A DNA stretch of 64,000 nt from Sclerodactyla briareus (taxonomy: Eukaryota > Echinodermata > Holothuroidea > Dendrochirotida > Sclerodactylidae), in contig JAODTK010000632.1 in NCBI GenBank assembly GCA_026419785.1, positions 206,001-270,000 on the forward strand. Direction: 5' to 3'. This document shows, piece by piece, positions 1 through 10,989 of the stretch. Numbering within the stretch: the stretch's first letter is position 1; every line of letters begins with the position of its first letter. The notes under the pieces are model-generated. The model had not been told where the DNA came from, searched no databases, and saw nothing but the letters and a program-made list of their open reading frames with translations. The position numbers and the translations under genes were made by a program.

Positions 1-693
1 ATTTCATTTCAGGTATAATTTGGAGGTGAGTCAGAAGATACATACTAGGCCTTTTCTGTGGTGGCCACTGTCATCAGTAAGTTCATCCCTGGGCACACAG
101 GTGATTGTGTGCACAATCCCATGTAGATACGTCTGCTTCGGAAACGCCTCCTAATTTCTAATCACCATCGTTTCTCGGCGATCCTGTTAAATCGACAACC
201 AAACAAATGTTAATAGTACACTGATGTGTTGTGAACTAATATCTGTAACTATCAATCGTGAGTTAGTAGATTTTCGACCAAAATTGCATGTTTTCACCGA
301 TCACTTGACCAAACGGAAGAATCGATTGGCTTTTGCCTGCTAGTGAAAATGGGACTTATATAACTAAAGTTCAGTATATGCCATAAGAAGTAATAGCGAC
401 TCTGTTGGAAACTTTCTCACAAACGTCATAGATGTTAAGTTGTCAAACACATGGAATTTGACAGATTTAGCATAATTTGCTCGCACAAGTGAATGACAAA
501 CCAGTTTCACGAAAGGTGCCACTATTTACGCAAAACCCAACATTACTTTCCTAGGCCGTCGATTCACTAAGTCCGACGAAGATTAAGCTCGTGCAAACTT
601 CAAGGCACAACGTTGCCAATATATAGATAGGTCTCACAGTTGCTACATCTACCCAGTACAACGTCGTCCTCATTTTCTATACATTTGATTAGG
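1..693. other. Non-coding, nothing recognised
   Basis: AT-rich unique-looking DNA. I see no open frame with splice sites, no RNA gene and no repeat in this stretch. Confidence 0.5.
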
Positions 694-1093
694 AAAGAAT
701 AATTGAGGTCATTGCGCCTCTTATTACAACTCGTTGTTCCCTATTATCGAGCTATTTGATATTTGGCTTCTCCGAATTAAGGCAAGGGAAGTTCATGCGA
801 ATCTTGGAAAATACGTTTTGATGTTATATTGGTGACATAACGGTGCTGAGGAAAATCGCCCAGGATAAAAAAGTATGATGCAGCAATGAATGTATAAGAA
901 TAATGAGGTCATTGCGCCTCTTATTACAACTCGTTGTTCCCTATTATCGAGCTATTTGATATTTGGCTTCTCCGAATTAAGGCAAGGGAAGTTCATGCGA
1001 ATCTTAGAAAATACGTTTTGATGTTATATTGGTGACATAACGGTGCTGAGAAAATCGCCCAGGATAAAAAAGTATGATGCAGCAATGAATGTA
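694..1093. repeat. Tandem duplication of about 200 bp
   Basis: Two head-to-tail copies (about 694-894 and 895-1093) are almost identical. They differ by single-base changes such as gaataattgagg versus gaataatgagg. No coding capacity is visible. The near identity suggests a recent duplication or an assembly-level tandem. Confidence 0.9.
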
Positions 1094-1132
1094 TATAAAT
1101 GTATATAAATGTATATAAATGTATATAAATAA
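1088..1132. repeat. Decamer microsatellite (ATGTATATAA)4
   Basis: Four perfect 10-bp units directly follow the 200-bp duplication. Simple sequence. Confidence 0.9.
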
Positions 1133-1329
1133 ACGTGGTTGATGTTATCTCCCGTATAATATCAGACAGTATTTTCATTCATTGCGTGAACTAAGCTCAG
1201 CAGCTAATTAAAGGATAAACTGCGCATTTGTCGAATGACGAATAATTCATATCTGGTAGGTTTTTTCCCGGTGGTGTTGAATGATGATTGCCTGAACATC
1301 GAACCCCCTTGGGATCTTAATACGAAGTC

Positions 1330-1456
1330 TGTATGTATGTATGTATGTAGTATGTAGGTATGTATGTATGTATGTATGTCTGTATGTATGTATGTATGTA
1401 TGTATGTATGTATGGTTTTTATGTATGTATGTATGTATGTATGTATGTATGTATGG
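1330..1456. repeat. (GTAT)n microsatellite
   Basis: Interrupted GTAT/GTCT repeats lead directly into the 39-bp minisatellite. A shorter GTAT run recurs at about 1834-1860. Long open frames here in both directions are a by-product of the repeat. Confidence 0.95.
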
Positions 1457-1706
1457 CTGCTTTGGGAGTGCCTGTACTGACTCTGTGTAAGCTGGCTGCT
1501 TTGGGAGTGCCTGTACTGACTCTGTGTAAGCTGGCTGCTTTGGGAGTGCCTGTACTGCCTCTGTGTAAGCTGGCTGCTTTGGGAGTGCCTGTACTGACTC
1601 TGTGTAAGCTGGCTGCGTTGGGAGTGCCTGTACTGACTCTGTGTAAGCTGGCTGCTTCGAGAGTGCCTGTACTGACTCTGTGTAAGCTGGCTGCTTCGGG
1701 AGTGCT
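1456..1706. repeat. 39-bp minisatellite, about 6.4 units
   Basis: Units begin at 1456, 1495, 1534, 1573, 1612, 1651 and 1690. Each is 39 bp, so 13 codons, and carries a GGAGTGCCTGTACTGACTC core. Because 39 is divisible by three, the array is open in frame on both strands, giving a 13-residue repeat on the plus strand (LAALGVPVLTLCK). The units differ by only 1-3 bases. Flanking GTAT repeats and the lack of start or splice context argue against a gene. Confidence 0.9.
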
Positions 1707-1860
1707 GTACGCACGGCGACTACCTTAGCGATACGCGAGATGCCTGCCCGAGCTCCTCTCGGTCGCACGTGAACATCGAAACTTAGCCGTAGGCTTCCGC
1801 GAACGTCTCTTATAAGGAGCCTGTATGCCTGTCTGTATGTATGTATGTATGTATGTATGG

Positions 1861-2530
1861 GTTGGTGGACTTTTAACTGTCGAACAACCACTCAATTTAC
1901 CAGATATTAGAAATCATTTATCAAATCAATTGTCCAGAAGTGACAATTGCAAAACGAATCGTACAATCTCCCTACTACAACACCGACATTTTTTCTTTGA
2001 ACTAACACTGAAGAATTCATGTTTGCATGCAACGTATTAACGTCAGACTGAGATTCTTAGGGACCAAGAACGCTGTGCTGCGTGTTCTGTAATACATTTA
2101 TAGTACCACAAGGAGATTCCTAACAAGCCCAAGGGATTGGGGTAATTGATCTATTCGAATCAATCAATATCGTGGAGTCAGTCGATTGCAGCGTGAAGAC
2201 TGACAGTTCAATTCCTGTTGTGCTCTTTTTTTCCTCGAAAGGATAGACAATTCAATATTATCTCGCATACGGGAAACATCATGTATATTGTGAAATTGTT
2301 ATTTGCTTATTGTTACCCTAAGTTGTGTAACGAATGTCGACAAAGTGTAATGAACTTTTGAATCCTGATTGACCTTGTTTCATCCGTGTTAGTATTCAAC
2401 AAACAAGCTCAATCAGATTCGTGTGAATCTTATGATAGGTTCATTGTCTACGAGTTATTCATTGATTGTCATCACTGGTTGTTTTTCTGTCCTGTCCATC
2501 TATTGAGGTTGCGTATTATCATAATTAGGG
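1861..2530. other. Non-coding, nothing recognised
   Basis: Unique-looking sequence between the GTAT run and the SINE. No supported exon. Confidence 0.4.
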
Positions 2531-2533
2531 GGA

Positions 2534-3126
2534 GGGGGAAATTAGCCCTGTCGGTAGAACTCCGTTGAGATCTAGGATTGCGAGTTCCAATCCCATGAGG
2601 AGCCCGACGGCTTTGTCCGCACTCCGCAGTACTGTTAGATAAGGTATGACTCCTTGAATGCCCCAGGCTACCCACTGTAAAAGTGGGTTCTTGCGAGGTA
2701 ACGGAAGTGGGCGCCACTGCGTTGGCTGGCAGAGGTGTAGTATGTCGTGAACAAACGTGCATCCTGCAGGCAAACTCTTGATCAGACTATCAGTCTGCGT
2801 TGATAAAATACAATAAACCAATCTTTTCATCAGAATATATATTATGTTTCAGTTATTTCTGAATGGTAACAGTTCCGCAGTACTGTTAGATAAGGTATGA
2901 CTCCTTGAATGCCCCAGGCTACCCACTGTAAAAGTGGGGTTTTTGCGAGGTAACGGAAGTGGGCGGCCACTGCGTTGGCTGGCAGAGGTGTAGTATGTCG
3001 TGAACAAACGTGCATCCTGCAGGCAAACTCTTGATCAGACTATCAGTCTGCGTTGATAAAATACAATAAACCAATCTTTTCATCAGAATATATATTATGT
3101 TTCAGTTATTTCTGAATGGTAACAGT
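2534..3126 (+). mobile_element. tRNA-derived SINE with tandemly duplicated body
   Basis: The head (2534-2600) keeps the two internal RNA polymerase III boxes. The D-arm/A-box TAGCCCTGTCGGTAGA resembles the tRNA consensus TAGCTCAGTCGGTAGA, and the B-box at 2582-2594 is GAGTTCCAATCCC. The body follows in two direct copies, 2623-2873 and 2874-3126, which differ by two single-base insertions in the second copy. Both copies contain a short hairpin (CCCACT...AGTGGG). The second body copy lacks a head, so this is a duplication and not a second insertion. The family name is unknown to me. Confidence 0.65.
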
Positions 3127-3129
3127 TCC

Positions 3130-4965
3130 GACTGGGCCTGTTCTTAACACTGACTAACACTTCCTCCCTCGACAGTTTGTTGACTGGAATAAATGTTTCC
3201 GTTGTCGTTCAAATAACACGTATCCTATCTACGTGATTGCCATTCCATTATGTCTCCCTCTGTGCATGTCGTAATTAATATCCATCCGTGGAATACACCG
3301 CAGAACCACTTGATGACCTCTCAAGGTATGGAAACTTACAAGAGATACTGCTGCAGTCCTATGAAATTCTGCCAGAACGAATGAAACGCGCTTAGCTTTC
3401 AAATTTTGCTTTCGAAGTTTTAAACTTATTCTTTGACATCAAAACTGCCCATCTCCAAATGGTTCGGTTTATTTATTCCTGTTTCCCCCTACTCTTTGTC
3501 CGGATAATGGGGGGGCCTATAATATTTCTCTACAAATGTATGCTGACTAACGCTGATAACTTCCCAAACACGTAAATAAGGATGGTTGACCTAACCGATT
3601 CACGAGAATACTAATCAATCAATTGTATTGATCAAATGTATTGCGGAATACCTGTTCTAGTCGTTGTTCTAGCTGGTCGTGCTCTCATTTGCATACACGT
3701 TAGTCTTCCTGCAATGGCTGCGGAAATGAATCCAGGAGGCAATTTAGCTTCGTGCAACTCCTGTTTTTCACTGAATGCTCAGACCCGCCTCTTATTTACC
3801 GGAAATTAATTTCCAAATCAGGCTATCTGCCGGAGGGCGGATAATTCCGCTGCTTATAAGTTCCGAGTCAGATTCAACAGAAAGACTACAATATTGGTGA
3901 ATTATCTAAATCGTTGTTTACAAACTGCCTTTTATATTTTATATTATACCGATTTTATATTTAAATCGGTGTCACCTCAACTTAAATCGGTGTAATCACC
4001 CCCCTTGGTTGGCCGATTGCTATAATTCACTAACAGGTTTTTGCAATTGACAGGAGGAAATATTCAACTCACCTGAATCGGTTAACAAAAACATTACGTG
4101 TCAAACCTACTCAAGTATTATGACTGACGACTGTCGAACCTTTCGATCTCTCAAGTTTCTGTGACAAGCACCACACGATTGCCAAAGAAAAAAAAAAATC
4201 CCCTCATTTCATTTTTTACTTTGGGGGTCGGGATAGTGGCTAAATCCCACCGAATATTTGCTGTGGGAAATAGATCGCTTATGGCATACTCCTCAAAGTC
4301 CGACTTCACGAAAATGGAGCCAATCCTGTAAGCCTATAGAAGTCAGGTACAGTTTAGTAGGTCTGCAGCGGATTCCGTGACGCTTCTGCAAATCACAATC
4401 ATTTAACCCCGCTAGAGGGGTCATTAGTTCAATTTTCTGTATGTATATTGTTCACGAAAATATACCTAAGGGGAACCATCATCACACTCACCCCAGAACA
4501 TACTAGATATAAGGGGAGAGATTTCATTTCAAACTATACCTAGAGAGGTTCAAACGTTCGTCACACATATTCTTTGGTCGGTAACGACTCTACAGAGCTC
4601 GGGATTCAACTATTGCTCACTTCGCCCATTAAAATCAATTAAAAAAGGTACTTAATTTCACTGGAGCAGCTTCTTCGAACAAGCTATTTGCTGCAAGTAG
4701 CGCTATTATTATACAAAGCGTTCTTCTCTCTCAAACCGTAAACAAAACATAGACGCATGCCGGCTGCGCTACAAAACACTGTGATTCCTTGCACAACCAT
4801 GACAAGCCACTTTTTCGCCTACCTCTACAATTCACAGCCATTACCGGTAGCTGCAGTAGGGTTGATTGTCAGGTTTTTCAAACACTCCTACAATATATAC
4901 GTATCCAAGATCAGCTGAACGGATTCTCCGGTATGATCAATTGTACTTCGAATATAGTAGAAGTT
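3130..4965. other. Intergenic, no supported feature
   Basis: No open frame with splice signals. A duplicated short phrase (TTAAATCGGTGT) lies near 3960-3995, along with a poly-A run near 4190. Nothing else is recognised. Confidence 0.4.
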
Positions 4966-4968
4966 AAA

Positions 4969-5216
4969 TTAAGGCAAACTTCGCAAGGAGCGCTTCCAAT
5001 TTGATAACGGTTTGTTGATATTTTTCACGAATTCTTCTAAATAATCAAAGGGAGCGAAATGATCCAAATTCTGTGGCAGGTATCGATTTACAAATTTCTT
5101 TCCAAGTTCTAGCTTATCATGATGTATATTATTTAAGGATGGCATGGAACCAAAATGGGTTGAACTTGGCAACAAATCTAATGATACTTCCATTTTTAGA
5201 AGAGTGCTATAGCAAC
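4969..5216 (-). CDS. Possible terminal exon, unknown protein
   Basis: On the minus strand a frame is open for about 90 codons to a TAA at 4969. It follows a possible splice acceptor (ttgctatag) and contains an ATG at 5193. The translated part is balanced in composition, with motifs such as LELGKKFVNRYLPQNLDHFA and LSNWKRSLRSLP. I recognise no family and cannot find the preceding exon. A separate 70-codon minus frame (5540-5328) upstream has a similar look but no splice evidence. It may be a transposon remnant. Confidence 0.25.
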
Positions 5217-5544
5217 ATAATGCTATATTTGTGTTCGTACATAGATTTTTGTTTCATTTGATAGAATACTGAATATATCATGTACCAACATTGTCCTGAT
5301 CCAACGCTGCTTACTAGCAATAGCAATTTAATTATTGCGCCTCTCGCGATGTTGTTTGCCTCGTCGATATTCTGGCGGTGGTGCATTCACTAAATTGTGA
5401 GTTAACCTTTTGCAGCAAATATTGAAAATGTTAGCGACTTCCAAACTGCCGGCATGACGGGTCGCTGATCCTTCCCAACAATCGATAGGAGACGTAATGT
5501 TCGCAGTGACTACAAGGGTTGCATGATATTTATGTTGCATCTTG

Positions 5545-6105
5545 TAAGTCTATCGTGGCTGTCGGAGTAGGATATTTTCACACATTTAGTTGTAGTTAAA
5601 CGTAGTAGATAGGACATAAATTAAAGTTATGATACCTCGCGTAAATGAAAACATTAGAATCAATACGTAATTTATTAATGGGTTTTAGAAAAACCTATTT
5701 ATACAGCTTATTTCCAGCTGCCTATTTGCAAAGACTAACCTTTTTTCGCAAGCTGAAACCCATCCCATCATTCCCTTGAACTTTCTGTTTCAATGAATGT
5801 AAGCGGCTGCGTTCCCGACTAGATTTGTTTCATTGTTGTTGTTTTTTGTTGGTACTGCCGGCTTATTGGCACCATGCTATTCACAGACCGGGTGTTAACT
5901 GACCAAAAAGTTGCCGAATCTCATGCAATGGGCATTATATTAATAGGAAAGTATTGAACAGCATTGCCTAATTTTGCACCGTATTGCAAAATCACAAATT
6001 GTTGTTTTGAGTTTTCCTAATTAATTGAGAGCGATTATTCGGTAGTCGTATCGCAGTACTGTAATGTGATACAGTGAATGTGATGTCAATGGATGGATGT
6101 CAACT
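5545..6105. other. Intergenic, no supported feature
   Basis: AT-rich sequence without recognisable coding or repeat structure. Confidence 0.4.
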
Positions 6106-6109
6106 TACC

Positions 6110-6385
6110 GTAATAAAACCTGCTTCTCTCGAAGCAAACTCCGCTGGAGCAGCCACCCGAAGTCTCGCAACATGACAGGAAAAATTCAATCTTCTGTGTA
6201 CTATGAATGACCGAGGGATTCTATTAGTTAGTGTTAGTGCAAATGTTATTGATCCATTTGATCTTGAAGACATCTGCCAAGATTGTTCTTCGAAGAGTGT
6301 CAATTTCGGTGATTAAGTTCCTTCGTTTGTACCCCACAGTTTGCAATTGTGCAGAAAATACTCTTTATTAGTGCTTTAAAACTCT
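6110..6385 (-). mobile_element. LINE 3' end remnant (RTE-like reverse transcriptase tail)
   Basis: Read on the minus strand, three frames together give the usual C-terminal motif order of RTE-type LINE polyproteins. First comes a KLWGT piece (compare LYGSETW in the family), then IDTLRRTILADVFKIKW (compare the CLRRILxIKW stretch), then HRRLNFSCHVARL (compare RRRLRWLGHVxRM). Frameshifts separate them, so the element is dead. A good-looking donor (ACG|GTAAGT) near 6110 is probably coincidental. The assignment is from remembered motifs, not a search. Confidence 0.45.
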
Positions 6386-6449
6386 TGAGTTTGATTTTGT
6401 TGTCCTATTCTTCTGCTCTTGGAGATTAGTGACGGAGTGTTGAAAATAT

Positions 6450-9400
6450 TGTTAGTTATTAGTCAGGGAGACGTATGAGCTCGCACTTGTGTAGGTGTTG
6501 TCCCAAGAACCGTTGCCTTTGGTGTGGAGATCATCACATCGCTTGGATCTTAATGTCACAACAGAGTTGCTGGTGCGCCGAATGTGGTCGTGATCCTTCG
6601 GTGAGCTGTTGTATCCGTCGAAAACTACCGTGACACTCATGAGTGGCTGTCCGAGAACGTTGCACAAGCTAGTTAACTGTCCAGCAATCTGCTGCCACGT
6701 CCAACCTTGTTCCCACCTCACCAGTACAAAAGCCAACCGCCATCAACTACCATACTGGAACTAGCTCCGTCAGGGAGGTGAAGTGGTTCAGCCAGAATTT
6801 TCAAACTAGTTTGGCAAATGCCGGCTTTGTTTGCTTGAACAACGATAGAGAGATGGAGTCAGCTCATATCCCAACTTGCCTCACTGACATTCCGTTGGCG
6901 AAAATGATCAGTCGTTTGAACAGCTTGAGGAAATCTAAATGGATTTCCGCAGGGATGGACAGGGGCCTGCCCCTTCGATTTCACCTCCTTGTCGGACGAC
7001 AACCGACTTCCCTCCTTTATCTGCATATCCCGGCCTACGTCGGCAGCTCCGCAGCGTTACCACGTCGTGGGCTTTGCTCACGAAGCCCATTGAGGAGGAA
7101 CGATCTACTGCTTGTCCTTTTTCATGTCGACGGGTTTGTGCTCATTTAAGCCCACTGAGAGCCAACGTGTAACGCCGCTTCAGCGTCTCGTTTCATCACT
7201 CCGTGTTTTTGGGATAATCTTTGTGGAGCGGATCCCACTTCTTCGCGCCTTCCTCCACCTCTGGTTCACTTCGGACAAGTGATTCAATGTTTGCACCCAA
7301 CATTTGTGACCGGATTCACTGTTCTCCTCCTTCCTCTGCCCCCAGATTTAGCCGCCTTTCATTAGTCGCTGTTCTATGCAAATGTCCACACCATGTACCG
7401 GACCAGTCGTGGTTGGAATAACGTACAACGTGATCCCCATGAGCATTGAAGTTTTGGAAGGTACCTTCGTATGCAGTTGTAGCTTCGAGCTGCTTCATTA
7501 GTTGGCAATAGAGCCGTGCCAACCCTTTGCGTATTGGTGATGCCTCGCAGCTGCAAATATGTCTAACATCTTAATGACGATGCAGATGAGGTGCTGATTA
7601 TGATTCGCGAGTCTTTCTGACCTGATGAAAGCCCTGATGACATCAACCATGTGGTAGTACTGTACCCACAGTTTAGGGTGCTTCCCCCCTCGGCGATCTC
7701 TGAATGTTTCATCGATCCTTTGTTGGAATACCCCCACTATGGGGTCTGTGCTTGCTCCCCATCTTCGCTTCAGCTACCGTTTCCATGAAGACCTTCATTC
7801 ACCCAGTTCTTCATCAGAGAATGCGCCTACCATACATGGCTGAACTGATATCTGCGTGTACGAGGAAGTGGGCACGGATTGGCTTTGTCAAACATCCTCC
7901 GCTGAGGATCTGGTCAGCCGTCGTATGTGCCTGGATTTTAATTAGTTGGATCCTCGTGAGTCCCGAAATCCCCCATGAAATTGCCACGGATCCGAGGAAG
8001 GACTTTAGCAGGTTGGAATCCACCCAACCTGTCCAAAGAAAGGAAACGGCATATTTAGTATTATATATTTAATCTCACACAAGAGTATAATGATCGCAGT
8101 CATAATACGAACCCACACATAACTCTGATCCATGTTATATTATTCGTTACTGTCTGCTCCGTATGATTCAACTGAATAACCCCCACACTCAACTTGTGAA
8201 CTCCCCCTCGAAATGATTGTAGATTCGTCGCTGCTTCATTATGTCTACTGCCTAAGGCCAAATGGGAAGATCGAAAGTCAACGATAGCGGACGTTTGTCC
8301 CCGGAGAGACGCATGCACTCCTTCAGAGTCGTGTAGACAGTCCCGTAGTCATTAGGATCACTGACAATTACTGGTAGAATTCGACCTGTGTGTCTTGTTT
8401 GTTTGGTATCATCTGCTTCTGCTTGGATTTTCTTCATCCAGCCATTCCCGTTTGGGTTGCTGTGTCGCTGGTTCTTGAGCTTTGATCAGCTATCCTGCTG
8501 TCGCCAATAATTACGTCGCCCTGGCTTAGAAGCGGTTCGTCTATTGTGACCAGAGAGGCGAGCTCAGCCATTTGGAGAAACATGGATGGTCTCATCCCTG
8601 CTTGTCTTCTGTTCATGAATGGGAACTTTTCACCTTCGGCTGCATTCAGGATCTTTGCCCTTGTCAAGTGCATTTAACCCCAGTCTGGGCACACTCCCCT
8701 CCTCGTTTCATCATCAGGCAAAGATGGCGATGAAGAGGTAACCTCTTATGACACCCATTGTGAAAGGGAAGGTTTCCGTAAATGGGACACAAGTTCAGAT
8801 CTATTTGTTTTCCAACGACTAATTAGCTCCCGTGGAGATGTATTCAGGCAGCCTCCAATGGCGGTTGCACCGTTGTTGCGTTCTTGACCTTCTCTCTCAT
8901 CGTCGGTGGAAACGAGTGATATGTCATCGAGTTCGACGTTGACTTTCAACCGTAGTCTACCAAATCGTCAGTCTCCTCGATGATGGTAGGGAGACGAATC
9001 AGAATCATCCAAGGGCCGCCAGCCCCATTCTTGTCTCTGAGGAGCAGTTTTGTATCTTTGGGTCTCAGCATAAGACACAGTGTACCCCAATTGATGGAAT
9101 TGTTGAGCATCCTTTTGAGAAAATCCAACCCTATGTTCTCAGTTATAAAGCAAGTCCATCTTATAGGGTAACATACTTCTGGCCGGGGTCTACGGGGCCC
9201 TGATGAAGTTTTGTCCCAAAATTGCCACCATTTCGTCCGTCTTGCCTATTGACCCAAGAACATGCGGAGGCTCTCTGGAACAATGTGACAGCTGACCTAG
9301 GGTGTCAGTCATGGCTTTTGCCACGGTCGGGTACGAATTGGATCTAGATCATAGTTTGCAATTCTTTGCAAATGAGCTTCAACGCAGTTTTTAATGATCT

Positions 9401-10044
9401 GAGTCTTTCATCCCTCGTTGGAGATTTTCATGACGGTCCCGCAATATGTGACTGGTCTTATCCTGAAGCATGGACATCTGTTCTCCTCTCTGGTGACGAG
9501 AAAGACCATTGTGGGGTTGATATTTTTCTTGAAGTTTGGTCTTCAGCCATCTCTTCGAATATGCCAGACTGTGATCTGGTGACTTATCCATCTGCTGCGC
9601 TTCTCATGCACTTGGTCAAGTGTCATCACCCCGTTCTCGATTTCAGACTCCATCCATTCGCAGAGCTCCGTGAATAGGGCTGCTCGCTCCTCGTCCGCCT
9701 TTCGTCCTACCTGAGGGTAACAATTTTAATGGCGTTACTTAATACCTAGTGTATGACTGATATGTTAGGAATTCTATTAAAAAAAATTGTTTTGTCAATT
9801 CTGAATCATAATTCATGGTAACTTACATATTTAGCTTTGGAGTAGTGGCCGCCTGTTTCGAAAAGAACGTTGCAGCGCAAGTGATATAGTGTCTCCTCAG
9901 CAACAAAATCGTTGATTCCTTCAAAGACTGCCAAGACTTTCGATGCCCCAATCGTCTTTCCGGCCTTTTGCTGTCGTCATCAAACTTGTCTCCCGTCCAT
10001 CGGCTGTCACATTGTCCGGAATCCGGTATCTCTCCTTGCGTTCT
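6450..10044 (-). pseudogene. Decayed copy of a multicopy uncharacterised protein family
   Basis: The minus strand carries, in order, the conserved blocks of a large uncharacterised protein that I remember in many copies in cnidarian and other marine-invertebrate genomes. The first exon (10044-9827) ends with TAT|GTAAGT. A 116-bp intron (9826-9711) ends in ccctcag. The next exon starts in the right phase and reads [19 protein letters not shown], then [17 protein letters not shown]. Further down come an RILPVIVSDPNDYGTVY block (about 8380), IRAHFLVHADI (about 7855), LWVQYYHMVDVIRAFIR (about 7670), ARLYCQLMKQLE (about 7510) and, near the C-terminus, VVFDGYNSSPKDHDHIRR (about 6620). In the family this last block begins a PIN/FEN-like nuclease region. 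At least ten frame changes and several stops make it non-functional. The C-terminal nuclease part appears cut off at about 6450, where the LINE remnant begins. Confidence 0.8.
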
Positions 10045-10157
10045 CTGTAATGAATTTGATAATTTTTCAATCTCCAGGTGAGGCAATGTTAATGAAACAA
10101 ATAACATGATTCAACACCTCCCCTCCCACATCCTGCATCAAATTTGCATCCACTCAC

Positions 10158-10314
10158 CAGCCTTATGCCCGACACCGGCAGGTCCAACACCAATACCAGC
10201 ACCGACACCAAGCGACGACATGATATCGACACCGGTGTCGACAAACCTCACAACACTGCCACTCACCACCCACGTACCAACATCACCCACTGCATAATGA
10301 CACTGTTCTCTAAC
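10158..10314 (-). CDS. Candidate internal exon, glycine-rich unknown protein
   Basis: A 157-nt minus-strand segment is bounded by a good acceptor (cgaaaaacccag) and a perfect donor (CTG|GTGAGT). It is open in phase 0 for 52 codons. The N-terminal half includes REQCHYAVGDVGTWVVSGS; the C-terminal half alternates Gly with Val/Ile/Ala (LGVGAGIGVGPAGVG). Its phase does not join to the pseudogene exon at 10044, so it is probably from something else. No family recognised. Confidence 0.3.
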
Positions 10315-10333
10315 CTGGGTTTTTCGGGAGAGA

Positions 10334-10469
10334 TTAACCGTTCAGTGCAAAGGAATTCAATATGGATGGAAGTGGTCCCGTCGTGCTGCTTGCATCCGGT
10401 GCATTAAATTCAGAAGAACTTCTGCGTCGCTTTATCTGTTCTGGGTGTTTCTCTTCTCGTAACCCGTAC
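10334..10469 (-). CDS. Candidate terminal exon, unknown protein
   Basis: A minus-strand acceptor (ccctattcattttag) is followed by 45 open codons and a TAA at 10334. The peptide is polar (YGLREEKHPEQIKRRR, then SSTTGPLPSILNSF). The same frame extends upstream through the duplicated block at 10530-10736 with one frame change, so the true exon edge is uncertain. No family recognised. Confidence 0.25.
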
Positions 10470-10529
10470 CTAAAATGAATAGGGAGATCCAAATAATTGC
10501 ATTGCTGTAACATGTCATCAGTGTGAATG

Positions 10530-10736
10530 CTTTCCTTCATGCTTTCCAGAAGCGCGGGATTTCCAGCTGTTTTCTACATATGACAACCGTGTATGATAGC
10601 CTTTCGGTGTTGCCTTTGTGAGCTTCTTAGTTGCCTTTGTGAGCTTCTTGGAAAGCAGCTTTCCTTCATCTTTCCAGAAGCGCGGGATTTCCAGCTGTTT
10701 TCTACATATGACAACCGTGTATGATAGCCTTTCGGG
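10530..10736. repeat. Short tandem duplication (129-bp period)
   Basis: An approximately 75-bp block (10530-10606) recurs at 10659-10736 with one base missing. Between them a 21-bp block (TTGCCTTTGTGAGCTTCTT) is itself doubled (about 10611-10652). On the minus strand the block encodes YHTRLSYVENSWKSRASGK in both copies, but the single-base difference shifts the downstream frame. Confidence 0.8.
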
Positions 10737-10889
10737 TAGGGGACGGGGGGCATTCATGGCATTCACAAGTTACGGGCCTCATTGCTTCCCTGAACGGTGT
10801 TGGGGCCCTACGGTGACATGTAGTAATGACGGAAAATCAATAAAAACATATTACATTTCAGTCCAAATTGACCCGACAAATTTTTAATT

Positions 10890-10985
10890 TGTTCTTCGAC
10901 GGGATGGGGGGGGGGGTTTCTTGACGGGGGTGCCCCCTCCCGGCCTCCGCTGGCGCGGCACTGAAACCGAATGCCTCTTCTAGGG
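10890..10985. repeat. G-run element with a short G/C hairpin
   Basis: A G11 run is followed by GGGGGTGCCCCCTCCC, which can fold on itself. A similar arrangement (G17 run, then GGGGGTGTCCCCCTCCC) occurs at 34425-34502. The shared phrase suggests a dispersed repeat family, unnamed. Confidence 0.45.
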
Positions 10986-10989
10986 ATAA

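Noticed and set aside
1247..1891. 214-codon minus-strand frame with a repeated 13-residue unit
   Set aside because: It is produced by the 39-bp minisatellite and GTAT repeats, which are open in several frames. No start, splice or family support.
9366..9677. 103-codon plus-strand frame
   Set aside because: It is antisense to the pseudogene block [17 protein letters not shown] and following sequence on the minus strand.
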